A stretch of DNA of 64,000 bases from Histoplasma ohiense (GCA_017607445.1 JAEVHH010000005.1:3539001-3603000); one strand, 5' to 3'; shown: positions 21,203 through 34,497, counted from the first letter of the stretch. Made by a program: numbers and translations. Notes: generated by a model not told the origin, from the letters alone.

Positions 21203-23609
21203 TTAATATAAATCACGCGTTTTTTCTCCTTGGCCACAAATCCACAGATTGTCAACAAGCGGCCCTCGAACCTCATCTTCGACCCTCCATTGTTTCTCCG
21301 TCTTCTCCCCCTCCCCTTCCATTGACGTCGCCGGCGACACGAGCCCAGGCACGGCAGGCGGTAACGAGCTAGATCTAGGATCACCAACACCAACATTGAC
21401 ACTGGCATTGGCGTTCCGACTCCGCTGGCCCAGGCTCCTGTTGTGATTGCTACTCTGGTTCACATTCCGGCTTGCGGACTCGAGGGCTCGTTGCGGTTTC
21501 GAGCTGTCCACAGGAGCTTCTGTATTTATTATAGATGCGTTATCAACGAGTGAGGTCCTGCAATGGCGTTGCAGACCCTGGTGGTGACCGCGCTGATGCC
21601 GGCGGAGGGGATTACGGCTCTTGGCTCCCCTAGGACTACGAGCCGGATTCAGCAGATGCGGATAGGCATATTCCCCCCATTTCCATTTCCTCCACTGTCT
21701 CGACATCCTCCATCCCCACCTCTAGTTCCGTGTCTACATCCAACCCTTTATTGTTTTCGACGATGTTAATAATCTCACCAACAGCACTAGGGATGGTCCT
21801 GACTCTATGGAGTCCCTTCCCGCTCCGATTCCTACCGCCATCCCCATAACCATCCGCGACAACCTCTCCCAGACCCTTCGGCGGCACATTCTCCAGCAAA
21901 CCCACTCCCGCATCCAGCCTTTCAATCACCCCACCCAAAAACTCTGCATCCTTGCAGCTAACGCTTAGCGTCCATCGATACTCGTCCAGTCGCATTCGAT
22001 AAAATTCGTCCTCCTCGCTCGTCAGTGCCGTAGCCCTCAACAAAATCCCAAACGAGCTGATCAACGCAAAGTTTGTCCGAGACGATGAGGGCCAGAATGA
22101 TCGTAAATGCGCGGGACGCAGTCGATTGACAAAGTCCATGGCGGAAATTAGCCGCGATTTCGCTGCTGAACGGCAGATGAGGGATAAGTATGGGTCTGCG
22201 GAGTCCGGGCCTAGGGAGCGGATTATGCTTCTGTGCAGAGTTATCTCAGTCGCGAAGTAGGCGAGGTGGAGGCCCCCGTTGAAGTCTGTATGGCAGGGGC
22301 TATTTGTATTTGGAATGGCTTCTACGTTCTTGGAGTCGATGTTTGTGTTGCCGCCGTCTCTACTATTGTCATCATTCCAAGGGTATTGGTCATGATGATC
22401 TATTCTCAATTCATCCGGTAGACACGCAAACCACCGCTTTAAGCGTATTTGGATAGGTTTTGCCCGTTCGAGGATTATTCTGGTACGTTGAGGCCCCGCT
22501 GCGGCGAATTCGGAGATGGCTTGGAGGCTGTAGAAAGTATCAAGGATCTCAGAGAGGATGACGGTTAGGGTCACGAAATGGCGGAAGAAGCGGGCGCCAC
22601 GTCCTACCGATGAAGGAATATCCTGAAGACCCACGTTTTCGTGGCTATTACCGACACCGTTGCGTTTCCGTGAATAGTTGATGCCTGCGAAATCTTCCAT
22701 CACTAATTCCTTGACGGTCCAGTTTGCTGCGAAGATATGCGATGGGCGGCCGTGGACTAACGCGCACCATTTGTCCTGCACGTAGAGGGCCCAAGACAGC
22801 CGTTTGCGCAAGCCTTTTTCCCACGAAGGTATGTTCCAGCTATTGCAGTTTTGGTGCAGACCCAGATCGTAGCCGGCAGTTACGAGCTGGGCGATTAGTG
22901 CGGGGGTGTTTAAGGTTGGTTTCTGAGAGAGGAGCAGACCCGCCTGGATGGTGGAGATATGCGGTTGTGCGAGGGATTCGTTAAGTAACCGTGTAGCCAT
23001 CCTTTCTAGACGAGCGGCATCGGGTCTTCGTGGTGTCTGGACTTCAGACTCAGATCCTGGGGGGAATTTCGCACCCGCTATCTCTAGATCCAGCCATTCC
23101 AACGCAACAAAGTACACCGCTGCCAATAGAGGAGGGGACAAATCCCGTCTAGTCTGGTACGAATGGCGGAAGGCATCTTCGATTAACACAGAAAAGGCCG
23201 GGTGTGCATGTTGGAAGAAACTATCGATAAGAATGGGCCCAAAGGGGCTGACAGCACTCTCTATTGTTTCAATGGAGATGGAATAAAGCTTGTGGCGGGT
23301 TTGGAAGCCGTCAACCACGCGCATGAAGGTTCCGTCATCAGCGACTTTATGCACACTGGACGTGGCCAGGGGCATTTCGTTATTATGGTCGAGAGTTAGA
23401 AAGTCTAGCAGAAGCGGCTCCAGCTCTGTTGTCATGCCGATGTGTTGGCTGGTCACAAAAGATGCCTCAAGGGGGAGCTCATCCTCCTCAACATTAGGAT
23501 CATATCCCACACCAAACTCGTCCTGAAACTTTCTCTTGCCCAACTGACGCTGAACTTGAGCCTGTACCCACGTTTGCGCGTGCTCTGCCTTCATGGTGAT
23601 ATTAGACAT
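21203..23609 (-). CDS. fungal-specific transcription factor, Dal81/TamA-like middle-homology protein
   Basis: Inferred exons complement(21203-21557, 21640-23609), 774 aa. Without the 82-nt intron the frame stops at 21636 (657 aa). The intron (GTAGTC donor at 21639, TTGCAG acceptor) is in phase and extends into a Ser/Asn/Arg-rich tail (TSLVDNASIINTEAPVDSSK and on). Features include SSFVTSQHIGMTTELEPLLLDFL-type sequence near residue 50-70, and the fungal_trans core: FFQHAHPAFSVLIEDAFRHSY, GYDLGLHQNCNSWNIPSWEKGLRKRLSWALYVQDKW and VHGRPSHI. Dal81/UGA35/TamA proteins co-activate nitrogen and amino-acid catabolic genes. No Zn2Cys6 cluster is readable in or just upstream of the ORF. The family's zinc cluster is known to be dispensable for some functions. 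An acceptor-like CATCTGCAG directly upstream of the ATG leaves room for a missing 5' exon. Confidence 0.75.
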
Positions 23610-25382
23610 GAAATCCTGCAGATGAAAATCGCATGGCTAGTTCATAGAACATTCACTCTTGCGCCTAAAACAAGCGTCAGTGCAGCAGAGGCAGCAGAAG
23701 TGATATATGACGTCAGGAGTGATGATTTATTACTATTGGTGTTATAATTGTAGGAGCTGCTCGACGTAGCAGCAGCGGCGGTGGATGAGTCGGAGCTGGA
23801 GGAGTTGTGGGCGGAATGTTGGAAATGGTTTTATAGCGATGGTCGCAGCCATTCTGTTCTCTCCAGATACTGAACACAATGAGCGCGAGAGGGAAGTCGA
23901 TTCGTACATAAACCGGGTTAATCGATTCCTCCACTTTTCATATTTGTTTGCTTTCTGATACCTGGCTGGAAGTCTTCCCTGGGCTCCTGTAGCTCGAACT
24001 CAACCTGATGGCGGCTACTTACAATCAGAATGATGAGACATGTTTGCGGCCATATAGCTAGCTTGGGGAAGCTCAAAACAGCAATCAGACAATCAATTTA
24101 AGATCTTGCTGTGGGACGACGGACGCTTCTGGAATCGTTTTGGGTGGATGAGTTGTACGGAGGACAGTATCAATCGTAGGATAATTTAGTTTTGTATCAG
24201 ATTATTGCTCGATAGAGCTCCAATCTTTATCGGTTATTTTGAACCTGTAGGCCAGCTAAATTAGATGGAGGATTAATGCTACCTTGCTTCTGAAACCATC
24301 AGTGTTTTTGGTCATGGATTTGGTGGATCTCTACGACGTCCGACCCCCCAAGGTTGAGAATGTAACAGGAACAAGGTTTGCAGAGGCATGGAGAAGCTGA
24401 GAACCTCGCAAATAGTTTGAACTCAACACACATCGGGAGGCGAAAGATGGTATTCTCTCTGTATTATTTTTCATAGTGAGGCAGCTAATCTATGTTTCCT
24501 GTTGCTGTTCAATTGAGAACCCATGTGTTTTGGTTCACGTCTCCCTACATTTTCCGGGCCTGAGACTATTGCGGATACATCAAATTGATATTGGCATGGC
24601 AAGCCCTGGAGCGCAAGGTAGTTTTCAAAACGTAACAGATATTCAAGATCCGAGAAAAGGATTGTATTTTCTTGTATTTTCTGTTTGATTTTTTATTTTA
24701 TTTTATTTTATTTTATCGCGCCTGACCAATCTCAGTTCTCCCCTGGTCCAAATTCCCTGGGCACTGAACATGCTCTGTACTTCGACTCACGAACGAAGGA
24801 CCCTCCTATTCGTGTACCCAGGGATAGATTTATGCGGAAGAACCTTCATAAGATTGCTCCGTACATCCCACCTCGATTTTCCGAAATCTCTCTCGTATCT
24901 CCCTCCCCTTCTCTCCCATGGCTCTCATATACAAAATCCCCTGCCCCACCAAAGAGATAAGCTTCCCCCTGCTAATTGGTTGCGGAAAGCACCAGCAGGT
25001 CCCTGTGTCTATTCCTGGCTACTACAGTCTGCTAGTCTGCTTCGGGGTGTCTTATTACGTATAGGATTCGGGAACGCGTCGCACGCTGGGTAGTGGCTGA
25101 AGGCTGAATCGGGCAAAAAAGGGTGGGCTTCATCTTCTTTGAATATGTGGAACAAGCCCGACTGGAGAAAACGGCTAGGCAGTTTAGCAGATGAGTTATC
25201 ATGTGGAGATATTACAGATGCCTCATGCTTTGAAATATCGTCTTGCAAAAAGTAAAAACTCAACTCGCAGGGCTAGCTTCAGACGCTGATAAGGGCGCTC
25301 CCAACATAAAACAATAAATATCCATAACATGATATTTAGGGTATATACAAAAGTGAAAGCTCAATTATGGCTGACTCTAAGA

Positions 25383-25418
<36 letters not shown>

Positions 25419-25742
25419 CATCAGGAAGGTAGAATTGCAGAGATTTAATATATACTAAGGCGAGAATATATATATGTGTATGTATGTATATATAATGTAC
25501 GACATCAAAATTTGGGCACAAGAACTGAAGGAAAAATGGACATGGATAAAAAGGGAGAAGAAAAGAGAACAAGGGAAGCAAGGGCAGATGATAAAAGCGG
25601 GCAATAATAATAATAAAAAAACAAAAGGGGATGGGAATGATGGGAGTGGTGATGGTAGGTGTCTTTTCTAGGTGTATCTCCCATCGTCCGCTTTTCTCAC
25701 TCTATCCAAAACAAAAAGAAAAACAGAAAAAGTTTTGAAATC
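23610..25742. repeat. intergenic with microsatellites
   Basis: No gene is supported. It holds the promoter of the minus-strand regulator, a (TTTTA) tandem run at about 24690-24716, (TA)n followed by (TG)n at 25384-25418, and a TATATG tract near 25466-25495. The A-rich stretch before 25742 is the 3' flank of the tyrosinase gene. Confidence 0.5.
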
Positions 25743-28055
25743 TCACTCCTTAACATTACCCTTGTCCTTGCACCCCGGGGTAATATTCTTCAACACCTTC
25801 CAGTCGCCAAGCGCCGGGAAGTGATTCCGCTCCTTGTCATCCGCCGCCAACGGTGTCACATCACGCTCAGCAATCGTAATCTCCAGCCCCTTGGAGTGGC
25901 CCGTGGAATCACCGACAAGCTCTCCGGCATCCACGACCCTCCCCGTCAAATCCAGCACGCGCCACTCTAGATGCTTCTCCAGCAACGGCAGAATCGAGGT
26001 GTCCGTCAGATCAAGAATCATCTTGCTGTTCAACACTACTGCCAGAACGTGCGACAGGGGAATCTGCCCGTACATATCACGCGTTGTGTTGGCTGGGGAG
26101 CCCATGGAGGAGGCGAAGGACGCGAAGGTACCGATCAGGTTAGAGGCGTATGGCCAGTCGCAGGGCTCTTCCGGAGGCTCGGAGAGGAAGAAGTGGATAT
26201 TGTAAGCGTGGGGCAGTGCGAACTTGTTCGCCTTGATGTTGATTACCCACTGCTTCGACAAGTTGTTGATGCCCAGTTTGATGAAGTTGAGCAAACTGAA
26301 TTTGCCCAGGTCATCGAAGAGTTCCTTGATCTTGAAGTTGAGTTTTTTGAGGTCGTCCAGCGTGTCCTCGGCAAGGTTAGGCATGCGCTTGTGCTTGATC
26401 AGGGCGTGGTGGTGAGCAGCGCGGGCAGTGAGAGCGGTGCTGCGTTTGTTGTTGTTGTTGTCGCTTGCTCTATTGTACAGCTGGTTGACTTGAATGCGTA
26501 CATTCATGGCCAGTTGCTGTGGGCTAACGTCCCAGTCCTTGATCTCAGGATACGTGTAGCCGAAGTATTTCAAGTTGCGAGACGTTTCGGCATTGTAGAA
26601 TTTATTGCTGGGGTCGCGGAACGGTGCCAAGGCTGAAAAGGAGAGTCAGTTTGATTTCTTCGATTAGACTCGGAATTCCAGAAAATATGAGTTGCACGTA
26701 CCAGTCTTGTCATTTTCCCAGGTGCCTGGCCTCTCCATGAAATTTCCGCCACGGTTTTGCAGAGGCTGTACGTATGATTCAGGGTGCACAGCTTGCCACA
26801 AAGCGACGATGCGGTCGACGTTACTTCATCACCAATCAGTACATTCCTTACACGGGGAGATGGGTTTTTTTACTCACGTATGGTGGAGCCAGAAGACTGG
26901 GTCATAGGCGGACCAGGGGGTGTAAGTCATATGCCCAGCATTGCCTCCAACTGAAACATGAATGAGACCGTGAATGTTCTCCAAGTTGTTATAGCTCGCA
27001 CCACGGTCTGGGAGCGAATCAGTCGAGAATACGGTGTAGTTGGCTTCGCCGGCAATGAGTTGATATGTGTTGACTCGAATGCTGAATATTGCTTGCTTGT
27101 TAGGTGGCACTGCTCAAATCACTCTATCAGTGATATTGTGACTTACAGGGCACCATTGGCATTCAAAGTCTTCTGGATCGCATCGATCTGGGATACACCC
27201 TGCTCATCGGGGTTGCGGACGGTTCTGCGATATTTGAAAAGCTGAAAAGTAGAGAATTAGTGTAAGCCATACATATATGGATTCCAGGTCTCGAAGAGGA
27301 AAATACTGACAGGATCATTGGGGAAGCCCTCTTGAGCCGATGGCCTGATAGCGAAGTCGTAAAGGGGGTTCGGAATGGTCTTTAATCCGTTCGGGGTATT
27401 GATGTTAAGTTGTGGGGTAATGACTGACTTGGGAAGCTCGGGATCATTGGCCCAGTCCCAGTATGGAAGTCTCAAATCAGTTGCAGCTTTTTGATAGACT
27501 GCCCGGAGCATTTGGGGGTATGTGTTGGCTATCGCCTGGGCATGGCGTGAAATTCGCTCCTGTTATTGGGAACGGTTGTTAGAATTCTGATGCATCTATG
27601 GGAGATAAACCAAGTCGAAATTCACTGACTTCATAGATGGCAAGGTAAGGACGATGCCACATTGGAAACAAAGTCGAACCGTGAGAGCAATAACCAGCAC
27701 CTCCCAAACCCTTAACGCCATCCCAGGAGACGTAAGGATAACCATGAATACCTGTATTTCAAAACCAAGTTAATTACAGCTGTAACTAGTACATGAATTT
27801 CTGAAGATGACTCTTACCAGCAATTTGAAAAAAGCTCAACAGATCATCCCGGTCCTCCTCCTGGAAAGCCTTGAGGGCCTGGATGTAGAGATCCCATTCG
27901 GGGCCAGACCATTGCAGATTGTTGATGTCCTTACGAGCTGGTCGTTCGCCAGTCTGGCGATTGACGCCATCCCTCACACCTGAAATAGTCACAGCTGAAG
28001 CAACGCCCAACAGCACGTTCAGCAGCAGGAGCACTTTCCATCGAAAGGCCCCCAT
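25743..28055 (-). CDS. secreted tyrosinase (polyphenol oxidase)
   Basis: Seven exons: complement(25743-26632, 26702-26823, 26878-27081, 27147-27241, 27311-27559, 27630-27751, 27818-28055), 639 aa, all in phase. It begins [20 protein letters not shown], a clear signal peptide. The CuA site has His82 (IHGYP), His103 (GYCSHGS) and His112 ([11 protein letters not shown]). Cys101 two residues before His103 is the family's thioether cysteine position. The CuB site has His272 and His276 (IHGLIH) and His301/302 ([14 protein letters not shown]). Residues after about 340 form the C-terminal domain seen in fungal tyrosinases, which shields the active site until proteolysis. Tyrosinases oxidise monophenols and diphenols to quinones that polymerise to melanin. 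Secretion is less usual, since many ascomycete tyrosinases lack a signal peptide. Confidence 0.92.
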
Positions 28056-31000
28056 GATTTTTGCTCCGAAATAATATCAAAAAGTGTGTAGAGTGTTGTT
28101 ATTTTATTTCCCCCTTCAAATTATGGTAAATGAGGGACCTAAGTCCTGGTAAAGACTGGATATAAGGAGGAAAACGTGAAGGAATGGCTTGCAGTCCGTT
28201 CAAGAAACCATCGAGTCTGAACTCCGCGCTTTGGTTCTGGAACCTGATGGGCTAGTTTCTTCTTCTGCTCTTTCTTTTTTTAACCTCCCCTTCAGCGCGT
28301 AAAGTCTTAAGGGATTGGGAGGCTCCGCAAACAATGTGTAACAAAAAATGAGCGAAATGGATGGAGTGAACGAAAGTAATCCTCGCGAAGAGGAAGAGGA
28401 AGAAGAGGAGGGGGTGAGAAGGAGGAGAAGGGTGCTGGCAGGGTAGAAGTGGAAGCAAGGAAGAACTGGTTAGATTCAAAGGAATCCGGCAAATACGGGG
28501 GAGTCTGCTGTTTGAGCAGCACTTTTAGGACTGTTCTCTGGGCTCTTTGGCCTCTGGGCGGTGGTGAAGTATGGGGAGCGTTGGCCATTCGAACAAGGCT
28601 AACTGCCGCTAGGGCTAGTTAGTCAGGGGACAAGCCTCCCTTGGGCAGCCATCGCCGCCCCTTGCTGGGGTCCTTGGCTCCTCGCCGTCTGGATCGCAGC
28701 CATCTAAAAAGCAATGCCATGATAGCTGCAGGCCTGATTGGACTATTGCTTCCATCCATGTACTAGGTTGTCGATCAATTGCTGGGATTCCTGCCATGAC
28801 TGACCGAGGGTTCCATCCAGCCCCTGATACTCCTCCATACTGACGTGGCTTGGTGATTCCGAGCATATTCTTGTTCATCCACGAGTCCCACGACCACTTG
28901 GGCGCAGCTTTCCGGGATAGCCAATCGACCATTACATACTGCGTACATCTATCTCCACGTCAGCCAAGCTGGACAGCCAATCACTCTTCTTTATAAGTTA
29001 GCGAGCTGATTGTCACATGACCCACATTCTCAAACAAGCATTGTGATAGACATCTGGACGGAGTATTTCGTGATTATCACTGATAAGGATGCTGATCTGA
29101 AAGGTGTGCCCAGAAACTACCATCCGATTTCCTCCTCATCGGTTGGGCAGAATCTTTTCCGAGAAAAGAGGCTGAAGCTTGTTTTTCGTGGAGATACTAT
29201 CCACATGGAGCATGTCTGTGACAGAAAACCTATGGCGCTTCTCATTATTGAAAACCATTTTATGCACGAATATGCCAGGTAAACGGATGTACCGTACGGA
29301 CGTTTCCAAACAGAAATATCGCTCGTTCCCCATAATCAACCTAGACCAGTCCTAGAGTAATGGTGAAACAGTCAACCAATCCGTACGCAGTAGTGATCCT
29401 GCGCTGGCGACGGTGTCTCAGCAGCTGAGATCTCAATACAGAAGGCTCTTCCATCACAGTGTACTCAATACTTTGTAACCCTGTGCTTCGTGATGCGCCG
29501 AGCGGCTGAGGGGAGGCCTCCGTCCTTTGTGCTGCCAGAATAAGTTTCTTAGCGGTAGTGCAACCTCTTGCCCTTCCAGTGCCTCACAGATTCCAACGAT
29601 GGCTTTGCAATTAAATGTAGACAGCATCATCACCTCTTCCTATCCATCAACACCGCATCGAATCGATAAATAGTGCCTAAGAAAACAACGTTGGATAATG
29701 CGATGCTTGCGACAACGTGCGAGACTAAACACCGACAATCGCGGAGCCATTCATCACGAGCCTCCGCTTTCCTGTCCTCATCCTTCCCTTCTCTGCCATC
29801 TGGGATTGCGATCTTCAGTCTGACAGTGGCGGTGCAACAAGATGGAGACTCTGGATTTATTGATTGGCCGCTGCCCAAGCAAACAGGATCTCGGAAATAA
29901 CTTCTCTTGGGCTCCGAAAGAGAGGAGCTTGTCCAGCTTGTCGGGAGCTCCGATGCATAAATCCTTTTTTATCAATGCGACTTTCCCCTGGTAGATGATG
30001 TGGTTGTTTTTTATGATTGTGTTTCTTAGCGTACTACTCCGTAGTGAGGTTAGCGAGCCGCTTGCCGGCCTTGCGGTCCAGGGCGACTACTACCATCCAG
30101 CCCTTGTGAACGTCCAAATTCCAGGTAATGAATGTGAATATGGTGACAAATATTATCAACAGCACACAGTTGGTCTAACAACAAGGTCTGCTATTATTAA
30201 AGCGTCTGGCTATTGCTGCACACAGGCTACATGCAGAAAGAATGTGCAGATACATACCTGTTGACACTCACTGACTCGGATCCAGGCAGGATCCATGAAG
30301 TGCCAGTTCCCGCAGTACTATGTACAGCTCTCTACAGTTTTGGCAATATGCAACACCATGTCGAGTCATCCTGTTGATGGTTTCATCTACAGTGTTTCTC
30401 AGATCTTAAAACCAGAAAGTATACTCCGTACGCGATGGTGGGCATCAAAGCGGAGGGTCCTCGAAATGTTGCAAACCTTCGCTGCTGGAGAACACACGGG
30501 GGTTCACCGTTCAATTTTCAAGGATACGTACGGGTGGTCAAACGTGAACCACTGCGTACATGTACACTATGTTAACATGTCCCATTCTTCAGCGCTCCTT
30601 TATAGATGGACCTACTCTATACCCCTCCACGAGAAACTGGGGACGATGGCCCATGCATGAAAGTGTGAGCGAATCGTTTACACAGTGAGGGAAATTCTAC
30701 GTCTGTTCTTGAACTATCTATCAATTATTTTCCCTTCAAAGGGTTGCGGGAAATCAGGTAGAGGTGGGTTAAATAAAACAGCCACCACCAAAAAAAGCAA
30801 ATATTCGTCTGTGCATAAACTTCAATATTTTATGGATGCGGCGTCTAGTCGACTCTTATCGACCGCCACAGACGGGAGGGAGAAGAGAAAGAATAAGGAA
30901 AGTCATTCACATTCAAGAATCTATCCATATACAATCACTACTTTGTTCGCAGCGCGGAAATCTATACCGTGGTTTTTCTTGGTGCATACCAGCGCAAAGC

Positions 31001-31199
31001 CCCACCCCTCTCCTAAGAAGTTTCTGGTGGGCCTAAATGTCGGCTCCCAAGCTAGGTACTTGAGCTCTTGATTTACTTGGTGTGTACACTGAAAAAAGCC
31101 TCGTTTCCGGGGACGGGCATACCATCACACAAGTCGCCCAAAGAGAGACACCCAATCAGGAAGTATTGGCATCAAGCTGAAAGAGCCTAAAGTCACTCT
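28056..31199. other. gene-poor region
   Basis: About 3.1 kb with no gene I can support. Bases 28056-28300 are the tyrosinase promoter. Short open frames (28615-28932 minus, 29010-29282 plus, 29995-30264 plus, 30295-30660 plus, 30685-31071 plus) lack domains. The motif ACTCCGTA or its complement recurs near 30035 and 30424, and related CCGTACG near 29295 and 29390; this is a common motif in fungal repeats. Confidence 0.4.
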
Positions 31200-31613
31200 T
31201 TGAAGAATCCCCGGTCCTACCTATCTTCGATTGCACTGAGCAGCAGCTATTTGGAATACGTCAGCTGGACTCCTGTCGAGGCTGGGGATTCATCATACTT
31301 TGAACCTAAGACGAGGCACCTTACGCCAGTTCTCCCTGAAAATCTTGCCAATTTCCCCAGGCTCCCCATCATGGTGGACCTGTCAAGGTGGCATGTATCT
31401 CTCGGGCCACAGGCTCCTCCAGACAGCAAACTTGATATTGGAGAGATATACATTACCATGGTGGGCGGCAATTGGCTAACGTCCGAACTACAACATTTTT
31501 CGCAGCGGGGACCCGAATTCTACCTCTCTATGGCAAGGGACATGTTCGGAACATTTCCTGGTCCCTATTATCACCTCCTAAACCACTTGTTGAACAATAC
31601 ATTTACACCATGA
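31200..31613 (+). other. open frame of uncertain status (137 codons)
   Basis: A continuous frame with balanced amino-acid composition (SYLEYVSWTPVEAGDSSYFE, then LDIGEIYITMVGGNWLTSEL, then GPEFYLSMARDMFG). It lacks an ATG before about 31371 and has no recognised domain. It may be a 3' exon of a lost gene or chance. Confidence 0.2.
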
Positions 31614-32820
31614 ACCCCCCCCCTTGGTGACCCTGGGGCCTAGGCCGTTCAGATGCGAGATATGGAGGATGCATAAGTTTCGAGCATATGTTTCTTATTC
31701 GCTACATGCTATGGAATTCATAGAAACCGCATTAGATCTGCCACATAACATCTGACCGTTCAACAGAAGAGTCTGGTGACTAAAGTCCTTGCAAAGTCCG
31801 CTTTCATGAGATAGAAGATGCGGAGTGATGGAGCGTCAACAGTTTCTCATATTTCCTATGAGTGCTCGCGTCATTCCTCTCTTTGAAGTGTGCTGCTAGT
31901 GCGGTGTCGCTTCCACTCTTTTGAGGTCAATGCTTTAAGCATGGCCAACCCCTCTTCGCATCATCATCAAGATTCACCCACACACTACATCTTCCTTCTT
32001 AGCCAAAGCCCATTTTAAGTCGAGACAGCCTCGGAGTAAGAAGGTACTAGGGCTAGGTCCAAGGCTTAATCGGCCTCTTTGCCAGTTCGCAGGTCATTTC
32101 GGATGAGTCTTGTTCGTCGTAACGATTCTGAAGAATCGTTTCTACTGTACAATATTGGTGCCGGACAGATTCCGGCTGCTCCGGGTGTCTGCAAGATAGG
32201 AGGACAGCTCCGGATACATGGATTAGCTAAACAACATTGAATGAATATACTTAGCATAGGCTCAGAAACTTAGGTCATATCTCTTGAGATGAGTGTGCTT
32301 CATTCTGATCTTTATGTCACTCATCGATCAATTGCCCCATATCTCATTATCTATGATGTTGAAATAGAGCTGGAATCGGTTGGATTTGATGTCTTTCATG
32401 AGTGAGTAAGCGGAACCCAATTTAATGATATGACATAGAGTGGGTGCGGAATCTTATCAGCTATCGGCTACATGAAAGAAAGAGAGAAGAAAATAGCTTG
32501 AGAATAACTGTGATATATATCCAGAGCAAATAGAGAGACAGCTGCACCGGGATCAACTCCCATTGGATGATGGAAAATAAAAGAACATGCCCTTGATATT
32601 GAAAATGTGATAAGTTTGATTCGAGCTTAGCATCATACATTTTCCTTCCTAGGAATCCCGGTAGTAAAACACGAATGGTCAGCACTCACAATCAATACAT
32701 AAACTTATGCTCCAGTTTCACTCGAGGTCCATTGTGCCAGTACTTTCTCTCTTCTTCGCCTTTGGCTACGTCGACTTTCATCCGGCTCTCCCGCTGCTCT
32801 CCCGACTATAGAGAAGAGTC
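31614..32820. other. intergenic, nothing recognised
   Basis: Begins with a C-run at 31614-31623 followed by AT-rich DNA with GATATC- and GATAA-like words. No gene or clear repeat. Confidence 0.4.
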
Positions 32821-33597
32821 CTAAATTTTAGCTTTGCCATCCCTTTGGGGTGTCGGATGCTCCTCGGCCCATTTCTCCCTCAAGAGTTTTGCTTTCTCGG
32901 ATGTCTTCACGAATCCTTCATAAAGCGCAGGGAAACCACCACCAAGCGTGCGGATATCCACAGGGCGGCCAGTCTTTACGTCCATGTATGTTACAGAGCC
33001 GCGGACTTGAGCAACAACAGCTTGCTGCTTTAGCGAAAAGAGCACTGTGGTTCCGTTGTTTCGCGTGGGCTCTATGTAGTCGTGGCGGAAGGCGGCAATT
33101 ACCTTCGGGGATATGTAATTAGCAAGAGGTCTAGATGCGTGCATGTGTCTCGGCGAATTCACGCATCAAGGTAAAACAAGAGACAATGTACCCACCACGT
33201 CAGGGTATTTGACCTGTCTCCGAAAGTCCAGTTCGTATTTGCGGATGAGGGGAACGACGGTTTTGGCTTCAAATATGTCGTCTAACTCCTCCTTACTCAG
33301 GAACTCGTCATAGAACTCCATCACACGCATGTAGCATGCTGAAAAGAAACTCATGTACTGGGTGTGATTGACATGGCCGTACGGGTCCTGGTGTTCGGCC
33401 CAGAGAATTCCGTGTTCAACCATGGTCTTAGGATCAAACCCCATGGCCTCCAGAGTAGAGAGCGCACGAGCACGAAGGGGTGCGTATGGGTCTGTGTTGG
33501 GGTGAGGGCCTGGAGCACCATTACGCGAATAAGGCGAGAGATATGACGAGTCAGCCAGTCGGGCTGATGCCGGGCTTGCATTGTCACCGTCTGCCAT
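32821..33597 (-). CDS. hotdog-fold acyl-CoA thioesterase family protein (4HBT-like)
   Basis: Inferred exons complement(32821-33102, 33196-33597), 227 aa, joined in phase 0 through a GTGGGT donor and a CGAAG acceptor (93-nt intron). After a Ser/Pro-rich N-terminus of about 40 residues, the hotdog domain shows ILWAEHQDPYGHVNHTQYMSFF, which is the Dxx(G)HVNN-type active-site motif of 4HBT/FatM-like thioesterases (Asp before YGHVN). RRQVKYPDVV and NGTTVLFSLKQQAVVAQVRGSVTYMDVKTGRPVDI follow. Such proteins hydrolyse acyl-CoA or other thioesters. The substrate cannot be deduced. An alternative acceptor (CATCTAG) upstream would lengthen exon 2. Confidence 0.7.
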
Positions 33598-34497
33598 GGC
33601 TTTTCGAAGATGGATTGTTTCTGTCGGTGGTTAGAGAATGCCCGGGTGTTCGAACCTGAGGGGACTTGGGGCGAGAGCACAAGAGGGGTGTTATTCAATC
33701 TTAAGGAAAAAAATTGTCGACGGTTCACGGTGTCTCAGGGGGAGGAGCTGTAGCCCGGTCGGTGTCTAACTGCATCCCAGCTGCTGCGGCTGGCAAAGCC
33801 CCGAATAGGATCGGGGCGGACTTGCGTGTTCATTCAACAAGCTCTCGAGATCCTTATCTCTCGAGTTGAGAATTTAACCCTGTGCCGGGCCATAAATTTT
33901 GGCAACCCCCACTACATTCCTCCCACAAAAAGGCACCATGATTATGGTGAGGGTTGCTGATACTTATGGCCTAGTATAGTATTTAATATATAGCTTATCA
34001 CAATGAAACACATAAACTGATAGATGTCAAGGAAGCAACGTTTGAATGATTAACGGCTGATTGCTGTGATTTCGAGGCATTCAGATACTGATGTAAGTTG
34101 GAGGAATTAACTCGTGAGTTTGGCCTGTTCGGCATCGGAACCAGTTTGCCTCTATGGGTTTCGGACAGGTAATTTAGGGTTAATTCGTAAAGCTTCGTGT
34201 GAAAGTACGCATACGCATCGGATTTTTAATATGTTAATAGTGAAAACAGCTAATAATACAGTTGCTCTATGGAAATTCCGTTTCGGCTATGTGAGGAAAC
34301 GGTGTAGGAACATGGCTGGTCGATACAACTTCGAAAAGCGGTTTAGGATGCATGTAATATAGCCACTAGCTCGTGTTGAAACCATGCGAAATGAAATGAT
34401 CGCTGCTCACCACATCGCGTCTATTTCAGAGACGACTCATGCAGTCGATTTCAACTTTAAAATTTAACCAAAATAAAAAGAAAAGAAAAGAAAGAAA
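33598..34497. other. intergenic
   Basis: Promoter of the thioesterase gene followed by AT-rich sequence and the 3' flank of the phosphoesterase (AAAAGAAAAGAAAAG-type run near 34473-34495). No gene seen. Confidence 0.45.

Noticed and set aside
23643..23690. Zn2Cys6-like ACFRRKSEC stretch upstream of the Dal81-like gene
   Set aside because: Only a partial cysteine pattern, followed by a stop and with no donor site nearby; listed only as a possible relic.
25971..26636. 221-codon plus-strand ORF
   Set aside because: Antisense to the last tyrosinase exon; no domain of its own.
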